Source: Phialocephala subalpina (taxonomy: Eukaryota; Ascomycota; Leotiomycetes; Helotiales; Mollisiaceae). From it: a stretch of DNA of 17,932 nucleotides. The stretch lies in assembly GCA_900073065.1 (NCBI GenBank), contig FJOG01000028.1, positions 505,703 through 523,634 on the forward strand, in the 5' to 3' direction. Below are positions 8,459-17,624 of the stretch, piece by piece. Every line of letters starts with the position of its first letter. Position 1 is the stretch's first letter. Position numbers and translations under genes: made by a program. The notes beneath the pieces were generated by a model, which made no database searches, was not told the DNA's origin, and saw nothing but the letters and a program-made list of their open reading frames with translations.

Positions 8459-10620
8459 TTACAAGTTTCGTTTTGCAGCTACTGTGGGTATTCTTCTTCT
8501 AGGAGGAGAAACCCACTCTGGATCGGTGACTAAAACCGCAAAGTTCTTTAATCCTGGCATAAACGACTTCGCTTTGTCAAACTGCGTCATAATACACTTC
8601 CTCATCCAACGGAAATCGCCTTGGTTGAGTATTGGAATGTTGAGCGTTATTCGGTCTGGCATTGCATCTTTAAGAGTAAAGGCTAGAAGCTGTGGCCCAT
8701 TTGCGCCACCACGACCTGTTTGACCTCCGAACCAAGCGAAAAATTCGGTGGTTTTGATTTTGGGTCTCCAGACGGAGAAGTCGTAGGGCGCGCTGAATTT
8801 TCCTACCTCATCCACTTGAAGTCTGATGGTGATCTCGGCAGGCGATGGAGGGGGCTTTTCTAGTTCATAAGTGCATTCTCTAGGCTGAGGAGCCGCTCTT
8901 GGTTGGGATGGTCGAAGAGCTTGATCTGAAACGGAGACCTTCCGAGGCTTGTAATATAGTACCGTGGAACTTCCATGGATTAGGCATGTCTGCCCAACTC
9001 CGATGATCAGTTCCGCGTAGGGGTCGCCTATTACTCCCTGCCCTGTGTCAACTTGCTGAACAGGAAAGCCATGAGCAGTGATTGCCACTATTCCCTTTGC
9101 GCTATATTTATCGACCACAGCCCCGCAAGCATCTGGGTATACCCGCCTCCGCCCTCCCGTGGTTTCATCTTCTTCTAGTTCTACATCCTCTCGTCGAGCT
9201 ATCTATACATATATTAGTATAAACATTAACAAGGTTAGCACCCTTGGTTAATTATCTTACAAGTTCTGTAGCCCTATCCCTGAGCCTTTTCTTGTCATTT
9301 GCCGTTCTCGATGCGTCCGTAATAACGTTCATCCACATGCTGTTGTGGTGAGACTGGGATGGATCTTTGATCGATTGTAGAGGTTGGTGGCTAACGCGAT
9401 TCACTTGAGCTGGTATTGAGCGCGTCTGCGGTGTTGTGGTGTCATCGTTGTCTGGTCTAAAGGGAGGAGGATAAGGAGACGGAGGTCCGTAGTGTCTTCG
9501 CGTGACTGCGGTGGCAGGCAGCTGGTGATTAGCGGTCATTCTGGTATTTTCAAGATTGGAAGCAGGTAGAGCATGAAGGTGGCGAACATGAGAGGCCCTA
9601 GTGCCTGCGAAGTTGGAGGGGGTGGGCGAGAGAGATAGGGCTGGCCCAGGGAAATTCGACACTGGGAGGGACGTATCTGGATTCTGCTCGGGTAGGGGTT
9701 GACGCATCAGCCCAGTCGCTTGATAGATAGAGTTATTAGTGCTTGTGATACCGGTCGATGATTGTCGTGGTTTGTTGAGGTCGAGAGGAGCAATGACTTG
9801 GCTTTGGGAAGCTTTACTGGTGTTATCCGATCTCAATTTGCTTAATTGCTGGGCAGGTTGGTCATGGTGGCTAGTAAGCGAGCCAGTCCATGGTTCTCTA
9901 GCACCTATGTTCTGTATCGAGGTTTGGCCAGGTGACTGAAGGAATGCTTGGGGCACGTTGGGTAGATTAGAATCTTGAGTATGGGATCGAAAAGGCCGTG
10001 TGATTCGCGATTGCCGACTTTCTTCATCCGGTGAGGGACAGTATGAAGAAATGCTGTTCGGTAGCCGGTCTCGTTTCTTTTCAACAAGGTCCGGTATAGA
10101 GTCAAGTACAAACAAAGCATCCTTGGCCTTCTGGGTAGCGTCAGGATCTGTGTCTGGTTTTCGGTGCTTGGTTTGAACCGCTGTTCCATCGCCTTGCAAA
10201 GTAGCCCTAGTTGCATCGGAACCGATAGACGCAGAAGTTGGTTTTGGGTTTTCGTCCTCGACTGTCCCTGTGTCCCCTGTGTTCCTGATTGTCCCTGTGT
10301 CCCCGACTATCCCTGTGTCTACGACTATAAAGTCTCCAACCTCTTCATCGACAAGAGACTTGTTTCTTTTAGGTCGTTTAGTAGTGCGTCTCGTCCTGGC
10401 GTAGGAGGTTGGCTCTCGATTGGCACTCCTCTGAAATAACGTTAGCAAATATCCCTTATATACTGTAAAGGTAAAGGCTTATACTTACCTTCTTCATGGA
10501 CTGCATTCTTCCACCACTGTCTCGGGCACCTTCTGGTAAGAGTTTGTTTCGATTAACAAGCTGGCCGCTGCGAGTTTTCGACGACGGCGTAGAACTGCCA
10601 TTTGCTTCCCTCCTAACCAT
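8459..10620 (-). CDS. Hypothetical protein with disordered N-terminus and unnamed C-terminal domain, three exons, about 681 aa
   Basis: Exons on the minus strand are 10620-10489, 10430-9261 and 9202-8459, all joined at phase 0. Both introns are 58 nt. The first has GTAAGT, GCTAACG and TTTCAG; the second has GTAAGA, an upstream CTAAC/CTAAT and TATAG. The ATG at 10620 (MVRREANGSS) is preceded in frame by stops. Residues 1-430 are low complexity and rich in Ser, Pro, Thr and Gln, with a basic cluster at about 56-68 (RTRRTTKRPKRNK) that could direct nuclear import and a short DTG/GDTGT repeat soon after. Exon 3 is different: a compact region from about residue 463 contains GIVAITAHGFPVQQ, TEFFAWFGGQTGR, AFTLKDAMPD, MTQFDKAKSFMPGL and VLVTDPEW. 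I believe this resembles an uncharacterised domain in other fungal proteins but cannot name it. A role in the nucleus is only inferred. Confidence 0.62.
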
Positions 10621-11403
10621 CTAGAACTAGTATTCTCTCCTCCAGACATGTGCTGATGTATTGGAAGAAGCCATTGAAGAGTTGTTGCTTTGGGCAATGC
10701 GCGGTTAACGGCGGAGTGCATGCAGCGTGTGGTCGCCAATAACCAATTGTGCTTTGGCTTGGTCGCGATTGAGACTGAGTAGGAACAACCTCCACATGAA
10801 CACTGCCAAATCACAATATACTGCGGGGCGTGTGATAAGCGCACTAAAAGCCATCTGGGAATGCGACGCTTTGAATTTACCCGCTGTGTGCATTGGAATT
10901 GTGTCTGTTCGCTCATTTGTCGGCAAGTCTGGAGGCACAGTAGTTGCGGCCGCGTGACACCCGCGAAAGGCGCTAAATTTGAGGATCAAACGGCCACGAT
11001 TCGCTGAATCAAAGGCCGTGATATCCATTAGAGGGGCAAAGAGGGGCAATTTGCAGGGCTCTGATGCGCGTCGGAAACTGGCCCTACTCCTCGCAACGTG
11101 GTAATGGAATTTGGGTTTGAATGTCGATTGGAGTCCGAGGGAGAAGTTGATGTTGTTCTACAACAAAGTATAGTAATTGAAAGAAGCTTTGGCCTTTATA
11201 ACCTTGATTCGCCAAGAGAAGTTGAGAAAGTCAAGGTTGAAAAGTGATTTTCGACATTGTTTTCTGTTTCCGATAGGAAGTTAAAAATAGCACCAAAACT
11301 AAAGTGACTTCGAGAATCCATTTTCCAACTCCAACGTGAACATGTGATTCTGTGTCCACTACGACCGTTCCAATCCGCACCAGAAACCGATTTGATAAAG
11401 CTG

Positions 11404-11579
11404 CTGGCACATGGTCTTATCCGATTGGATCACGAGCCCTGCTAAACACCGTCGATGTTGGTGACGCTATCTTTTGGTCAGCGACCCAACACAACGGTAC
11501 ACTAATGCAACCTGTCACCAACATCGACTGTGTTTAGCAGGGCTCGTAACTAATCCAATCGAATGAGAATGTGGCGTCG
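11404..11579. repeat. Long inverted repeat (hairpin/MITE-like)
   Basis: Left arm 11422-11465 and right arm 11514-11561 are inverted copies. Over the 44 aligned bases only two differ, with a 4-base gap near the outer end. The shared core contains ACGAGCCCTGCTAAACAC and GTCGATGTTGGTGAC. The arms continue outward with weaker similarity to about 11404 and 11579. The loop is 48 nt. It encodes no evident protein. It may be a non-autonomous MITE-like element, a decayed terminal-repeat pair, or a source of structured RNA. I saw no clear target-site duplication. Confidence 0.85.
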
Positions 11580-11733
11580 CTCAACCCCACTCACCATGCA
11601 AGGCTCTCCAGGCATTTCCTTGTAATGTTCCTTACCAGTCAGTCCTGGACCTTGGCTAATAACATCCTCCCTGGTGCACCCTAAAGCTCTGGGAATGGGC
11701 CAGGGGATGGGCCAGGGGATGACCTGCTTGGTG

Positions 11734-11998
11734 CATTACACTGGATGTAATGGTTTTCCTGCCTAGGCTGAGTCCCTAGGATTAATGTCCTTCTTAGTGC
11801 ATTACACACCGTGTAATGGTTCTTCCTATGATCTTCCTGGTGCATTACAGTGGGTGTAATGGTTCTCACCCAGTCTGAGTTCCTAGGATTGGGCTACCGG
11901 ATGGCCTTCTTAGTGCATTACACGCCGTGTAATGGTTCTCCCCGCCTAGGCTGGGTCCGGAATCGGACCATTGGTTGGTCTTTCTGGGGCATTACACA
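11734..11998. repeat. Cluster of five 19-bp palindromes, CATTACAC-N3-GTGTAATG
   Basis: Copies lie at 11734-11752, 11800-11818, 11843-11861, 11916-11934 and 11980-11998. The second and fourth are perfect 8-3-8 palindromes (spacers ACC and GCC); the first and third each have one arm mismatch, and the fifth has more. Each is preceded by a GTG- or GGG-type junction, and the first four are followed by GGTT. Between several copies lies a CCTAGGCTGAGTCCCTAGG-type segment (about 11762, 11870 and 11945), so the array is a degenerate tandem repeat of about 65-73 bp with one shortened unit. It ends about 75 bp before the proposed start of the JmjC-like gene. A multi-site protein-binding array or a decayed satellite are both possible. 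Confidence 0.85.
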
Positions 11999-12074
11999 AT
12001 AAGTAATGTCTTCGTTGCGCAGTACTGTGTCCCGCATCTCCACTCTAACACGTTCGATTTTCAACACCGCGAGC

Positions 12075-13551
12075 ATGGCGTTTGAGGCAACTGCAGACGA
12101 AGCAGGATCGAATCCAAAAGGCTGCCAGGTAAGGTTTGCAGGAGATGACAAAACAGAGTTCTGATGCGGAACAGACAACAGAAGATGAAGAAGCGGAGAA
12201 ACGCATTGCAGAAATAGAGCGGCAAAAGAAAGAAAGAGCTCGAGAGCTCAATTGCCGCCGAGTCAACAAATGTCGGGGAAAGAAGACAGCGGCGAGACTT
12301 CAAGACGAACGAGATAACGCACAACATTCCCTCGAAACATCCCTCGACGAGCAGCAGATCCAACTCTTCAATGACCCACGCAGGCTCGAATTTGAGCGCC
12401 ACTTGGAAGAAAGCAATTCGGAGATGGCTGCTCATGGGAAGAATATCTTCCGGGGGCTGATACCTCGTTGCTCTGGGCCGCTTAAAGACTACACTCTAGT
12501 CTCGGTCGAGCAGCATCTCCGTCACATCTCTCAAGCACAACCGCACAGCATCATGCTTCTGGTCGACGAGTCATGGTATGCTGCCCGCCCACAACTGAGT
12601 CGAAGCAGGTTTCTGCGGCATCTCTCCTCGACTCCGACACGCCCCTTAAGTGCCCAAGAGCTTGAGTCATCGACGTCAAATGTCGTAACTCGTCGGCTGC
12701 ACGCAGAGGCGATTGTCCAGCGATTTCAAACATCGAACGGCAGACCTTCTCGCACACCCCTCAATTTGCTCAACATCCCTTGCAGAACACCGAACCTCGT
12801 CCCTCCTGGAATAGCAAAATACTGCACGCTACTGCCAGAGGCCTGTGAAGCAATCTTTAGCGAGGATAATACTCGTTTAGGTCTTGAGAAAAGTATCAAT
12901 TTCACACTCTGTGGACAAGCTGGCTTCCTTACGCACTGGCACATGGACAACGACGGGTTCGCGACGTGGGTCACCGTAGAAAAGAGCCACGACGAGGAAG
13001 ATGATGGGGGAACTCTGAAATATTGGGCGATGGTCATACTTGATCACTTGTCTCCCGAGCATCAGACAACTGCTCTAGCAGAATTTGCAAAGCATGGTTA
13101 TCGATGGCAGCCAGAACCTAGTTGGGTCCGAGTCTTCTCCTTGGTCCCCGGTCATACGCTCATCATGCCTGGGGGAACTATACATGCTGTGGTCACTGTG
13201 ACAGACTGTCTTATGACGGGCGGCATGTACTGGGACAAGCGAATCTTCGTTTCGCACACGCTTCCGACGTGGCAATTCATAGCTAAGAATCGAGACCTCG
13301 TCACCAATGAGGATCCTAGCATGCAGATACTTGAAGTTCTCCAGTGGCTCAAGACCGATATTCGATATGATCCAAAGGGCTACAATATTTCTCCTGATGA
13401 TATATTAGGAGTCGAGGGTATGATTCAAGATATATTGGATAACTCTGTCCCTTGCAAGTGTCAACGTTGTGGTTCCCGATGTCCTTGCCGCCGTCGTGGG
13501 TTCCTGTGCTATCAAGATTGCAAATTACGGAAATGCGGAAATAGAAGGTAA
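12075..13551 (+). CDS. JmjC/cupin-like protein with C-terminal Cys cluster, about 476 aa
   Basis: Preferred model: exons 12075-12128 and 12175-13551 with a 46-nt intron (GTAAGG donor after CAG, CTGAT branch site, ACAG acceptor). An unspliced start at the ATG at 12145 is the alternative. The N-terminal 70 residues are charged and helical (EAEKRIAEIERQKKERAREL). The centre resembles a JmjC double-stranded beta-helix. GFLTHWHMDNDGFATW offers the HxD iron ligands (about H274 and D276), and MPGGTIHAVVTVTDCLMTGG offers the distal His (about H355). If functional it would be an Fe(II)/2-oxoglutarate dioxygenase, substrate unknown. The last 30 residues carry eight cysteines (CKCQRC, CPC, C, C, CGN), resembling a CXC-type zinc-binding cluster. 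No stop or frameshift interrupts the frame. A transposon-associated or chromatin role is speculative. Confidence 0.72.
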
Positions 13552-13847
13552 AGGGTAGCGTGGGCCTCATCAGCATTTGGCTTCACATCGTGTCTCTTGG
13601 GTGCTTGCTGTTCGCCTTTGCAGAGGAATTGAATTTAAGCTGTATAGGTATAAACACCTTGTAGCACACCGCGCAAATGGAAACCAGACAATCCAACCAA
13701 ATAAAGAACGTTAAATATGGGCAGATAAATGAAGCAACCAACAACGAGAAGCATGAAGAGCACAAGATTTTCCGCCTCGGAAAAAAAAGGGGGGGGACTC
13801 AAACTCACATCTTTCGCCTTGAGCTTCTTCTCAATTCTATACCCTTC
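13552..13847. other. Convergent 3' intergenic region with A8G8 tract
   Basis: 296 bp between the 3' ends of two convergent genes. A run of eight A followed by eight G lies at 13781-13796 and has an inverted partner beyond the next gene (see the findings). The remainder is AT-rich and consistent with 3' UTR and termination sequence; I see no gene. Confidence 0.5.
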
Positions 13848-14375
13848 TCAGCTTAGCTTGAAGACGAAGCCTGGTGGATCTCGTTTTTGTCTGCGCACCC
13901 GAGCCTGGCCTCTCTGGTAGGTTGGTGTCTTCGTTTGCTGTTCCGTTGTCTGAACGATCCGTATGGAGGACTGACTCTTCTTGGCCTGGGCTGAGGAGTT
14001 CTTCAAGCCCTCCTTTATCCCCGACAGCCTGGGTGGAAGTTCGTCTGCCTTTATGTGTAACCCAGCCTCGGCGCTGGCACCCTGACCTTCGTTATTCGCC
14101 CAGTTGGGTAACATAAGGCTAGGGTCTGAAACTGTGGCGTGCTCTCCATCGACAGGTAGTCCATCGTGGGTGTAGATACCCATTTGAGCTGCAACTTCGT
14201 CGTTGTTGGAGGTACGACCAGATTGATTCGGCATCGTTGAAGCATTAATCAGATCGCCTCGGTTTAGCTGGATGTGGGCGTCTTCAGGCCCAACATATAT
14301 CTGGACGTGGTACAGCTCATCACTCCTCATGTCGACGAAGGTGTCTACCAGGCCAGTGATGGTGGTCCTTGCCAA
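13848..14375 (-). CDS. Hypothetical protein, 5' end uncertain, at least 160 aa
   Basis: Minus-strand frame ending at 13848. It is open back to about 14384, where a CACAG acceptor-like site and an in-frame TGA precede AGCATTACTTTGG, so the true start is probably in an upstream exon. An internal ATG at 14330 would give 160 residues. The upstream ATG near 14460 (MDCHYNTGRR) could be exon 1, but the donors I tried do not keep the frame. The N-terminal part (TITGLVDTFVDMRSDELYHVQIYVGPEDAHIQL is the start of the readable protein, shown here only as a landmark: DELYHVQIYVG) looks beta-rich and folded. The rest is Ser/Gln/Lys-rich, ending in a basic tail (RGQARVRRQKRDPPG). I do not recognise the family and cannot infer a function. 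Confidence 0.5.
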   Translation of the reverse strand: MARTTITGLVDTFVDMRSDELYHVQIYVGPEDAHIQLNRGDLINASTMPNQSGRTSNNDEVAAQMGIYTHDGLPVDGEHATVSDPSLMLPNWANNEGQGASAEAGLHIKADELPPRLSGIKEGLKNSSAQAKKSQSSIRIVQTTEQQTKTPTYQRGQARVRRQKRDPPGFVFKLS

Positions 14376-14968
14376 AGTAATGCTCTGTGTTCAAGCGGAT
14401 GTGCCACAGAAGACACTAGGTATACTTCAACCTCCTTCCTGTATTATAATGGCAGTCCATGATGTTAAGTTAAATCAAGACAATAACTGCACTTCCGCCC
14501 CCCTTTTTTTTCCGGCTTCCGCCCTTGACACTTTCGAGAATTGAACCAAGCCACATTGCCAAGACGCTAGCTGACCATCCCTGCAAACGTGCCAGTCCTC
14601 TCGCATGTCACGTGTGAGCCGAGACGACTTCGCCTCGAGTACTTTCAAGGCGTGAAAATAAGTATTGACCTCTTCCGTTTCCTGGAAATTGTCCTTCGAA
14701 TCAAGTTGGCGATTCTGGCTCCCTGAATTGTGGCATCCTCCCCGTGCTTCCCTGTCGAGACAGTACTATGACTGACCAGCGATTGGCTAGTTTTGCGCGC
14801 TCGCAGCTATCCCTTTTCGATGCCTCAAGTGCCGCGAGGCTGCCGTTCAGCTGAACGCCAGCCTGGATCCAACCTTTATCCTAACTCAACAAATAACGTC
14901 GTATACATACCGAATCTGCGACCTAATATTCATTGAGCATCTCCCTCCTTCTCGAACCTAGTCGAATA
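14376..14968. promoter_or_regulatory. Intergenic region upstream of the HET-type gene
   Basis: 593 bp between the minus-strand gene and the HET start at 14969. It holds the C6T8 tract at 14498-14511, a TCACGTG E-box-like motif at about 14608-14614, and an A/C-rich leader ending in CGTATACATAC before the ATG. No strong TATA box is visible, and I see no additional gene. Confidence 0.4.
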
Positions 14969-16330
14969 ATGCGACTTCTAAAACATAACACCGATGGCAA
15001 GTTCAGCCTGACGGAGGATTTCATGGAGAATAATACTCCCGAATATGCTATACTTTCGCACACATGGGGAGAAGGAGAGGTCACTTTCAGAGACCTGATA
15101 GATGGTACCGGTGGGAGCAAGGCTGGCTACGACAAGATCCAGTTCTGTGCGCAGCAGGCTGCCAACGATGGCCTACAATACTTCTGGGTGGACACCTGCT
15201 GTATCGACAAGTCAAGCAGCGCTGAGCTTCAAGAGGCTATCAACTCAATGTTTCGCTGGTACCAGAATGCGGCCAAATGCTACGTCTATTTATCGGATGT
15301 TTCGACAAGGAAGCGGAAAGCAAGTGATGGGTTCTCCGACTTTACTTGGAAACCAGCTTTTCGAGCAAGCAGATGGTTTAGACGGGGTTGGACCCTTCAA
15401 GAGCTTCTTGCCCCGGATTCAGTAGAATTCTTCTCCCGAGAACGCGAGCGACTAGGTGATAAGAGAACTCTAGAGCAACAAATCCACGAGATAACGGGAA
15501 TTCCAACCACGGCGCTTCGAGAAAAACCTCTATCTCAGTTCGACGTCGATAACCGATTCTTGTGGGCAAAAAATCGTCAAACTACTCGCGAAGAAGATAA
15601 GGCATACTCACTACTTGGCATTTTCGATATCCAAATGCCCCTCCTCTACGGCGAAGGGAGAAAGAAGGCATTCAAGCGGCTCCTAGAGGAGATCGACAAA
15701 CCTTTAAAGGGTGAGTGCACAACTTTGGTTTGACATCTAGTATAGTAGCTAAAGCGGGTGCTAATCGGTAATACAGAAGAAAAAATTGTTCTTGACAAAC
15801 TGCGGTCCGTCGATAATGCCGCGTTCGACTCCCACGACGAAGAACACAATGCCAGATGCTACCGAGGCACACGAGTGGAACTCCTTCGACAGATAGATAC
15901 CTGGGCTAGCGATCGAAGCAGCGAATGCATATTCTGGCTGAATGGTATAGCGGGCACTAGCAAGTCCATAATCTCCCGCACAGTAGCCCAAAACTTCGCA
16001 GGAAAAGGAGAGCTTGGCGCCAGTTTCTTCTTCAAGAGGGGTAAAGGCGACCGTGGCCACGCAGGATTATTCATTATAACAATTGCTACCCAGCTCGTCC
16101 AAAAACTATCGTCCTTAGCGCCGCATGTCCGAAATGCAATCGAGGCCGACCATATGATATCTAGGAAGGCTTTAAAGCAACAATTCGAAACGCTCGTCTT
16201 GCAACCGTTAGGCAAGATACGAATCGAGCCTCAAAAGTTTTCAAGGATAGTAATTATGATTAATGCCCTTAACGAGTGCGACCGAGAAAAAGACGTTAGA
16301 ATTATAATTCGCCTCCTCTCACAAGTATAA
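14969..16330 (+). CDS. Residual HET plus partial NACHT reading frame, about 431 aa
   Basis: The part of the damaged NLR that remains open after splicing 14969-15710 to 15777-16330. The start MRLLKHN is the usual beginning of HET-domain NLRs; an upstream in-frame start at 14933 is less likely. The HET domain shows all three expected blocks: EYAILSHTWGEGEVTF, YFWVDTCCIDKSS followed by ELQEAINSMFRWY, and SRWFRRGWTLQELLAP with VEFFSRE. In characterised genes HET is the cell-death-inducing effector, held in check and triggered by the NACHT and WD40 parts. Here the frame ends at a TAA (16328) after the mutated Walker B region. Whether this product is made, stable or active cannot be told. The codons of the HET exon show no stop and little sign of the mutation seen downstream. 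Confidence 0.6.
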
Positions 16331-17624
16331 CGCATAACATCGGTGCAACTAAAGTTCTTTTTAACAAGCAGGCCAAAGCTTCCTATCCGCTTAGGCTTCG
16401 AGGATATAAGGGGTAAATATAAAAGACTAGCCCTCCATCAAATTCCTGAGCCTGTTGTCAAGGAGGATATCTCAGTATTCCTAGAACACGAATTAGCAAT
16501 AATCCGAGATGATTATAACAAATCAGTCAAAGTAAACCGACGATAGTTGCCCGCTAACTGGCCCGGCCAAACAAACGTCCAAATTCTAATCGAAATGGCT
16601 ATTCCCTTGTTCATTTTTGCTATAACTATCTGCCGGTTCATTAATAACCGAAGATGCGGCCAACCTAATGAGCAACTTGCTAAGGTCTTGAAGTATCAGA
16701 CTAAAAGCCAGGCATCTAAGCTTAATGTAATATATCTCCCGGTCCTTAATCAGTTGCTTATCGGAGTTACTAATTCAGAGAAACGAGATATTATAAAACA
16801 ATTTAAGCAAGTCGTCGGCTCGATCGTCATTCTCGCTAGTCCTTTTTCCGCTACTTCTCTTGATTAACTACTTGGAGTCCCTAAAGGTACCGTCGATAGC
16901 AGGATAGATTTTCTCCACTTAGTTCTAAGCATCCCAACTGACCCTAATCACCCTATACGAGTACTTCATTTGTCGTTCCGGGACTTCCTTGTCGATGTTA
17001 AGAAATGCGAGATGAACCCCTTCTGGGTGGACGAGAACCAGACGCATCAAACGATAGCCAATCGCTATATTCGGCTTATGTCTAGCTCTCTAAAGCAAGA
17101 CATCTATGGTCTAGAAGCTCCTGGCGTGCTTAAAACAAATGTCGCAAGTAGTCGAGTAGATTAATGCCTACCTCCAGAGATCCGGTACGCATGTCTCTAC
17201 TGGATTCAGTATCTCCAGAAGAGTAATGCTCAGCTTTACGATAATGACCAAGTCTATCAGTTCCTATAACTACATCTCCTTCACTGGCTTGAAGCACTTG
17301 GCTAGATAGGGAAGACTTCAGAAGGGATTCTTGCAATACTCTCATTAGAAGCTCAAATTTCAGTAAGTCTTATTTATAACTATAAGATCCTAGCTAATTA
17401 GTACTCATGCCGATAAAAGCCCTAATTTATATGTGGTTATCTATAATGCGAAGCGATTTGCCTTATATAACCGAACTGTGATTGAATAGTCACCATTACA
17501 GCTATATTATTCGGCCCTCGTCTTTGCGCCAGAGAAGAGTATTATTCGGAGACAATTTGAGGAGTATATCCCAGCTTGGATTGAAAGGAAACCAAAAGTG
17601 CAAGCAAATTGGAACGCGGCGCTA

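Larger units (their letters stand above)
10621..12074. other. Gene-poor interval with hairpin and palindrome cluster
   Basis: 1.45 kb between divergent genes starting at 10620 (-) and 12075 (+). The first 700 bp contain only short mutually overlapping ORFs with no start or splice support. In the frame of the 10620 gene, an upstream ATG near 10665 is cut off by two nearby TAG codons, so I do not extend that gene. The second half holds an inverted repeat (11404-11579) and a palindrome array (11734-11998), each described separately. I looked for a tRNA around 11085-11150 and found none. Confidence 0.5.

Noticed and set aside
10494..10916. Minus-strand 140-codon ORF upstream of the 10620 gene
   Set aside because: It overlaps exon 1 of the 8459-10620 gene in another frame; the frame that joins exon 2 through a perfect GTAAGT intron is the one starting MVRREANG.
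11085..11150. Possible tRNA B-box (GGTTTGAATG)
   Set aside because: No matching A-box at the right distance and no cloverleaf could be folded by eye.
11681..11869. Minus-strand ORF through the palindrome array
   Set aside because: Its translation merely repeats the array (NHY-CNA units); the stretch is non-coding repeat.
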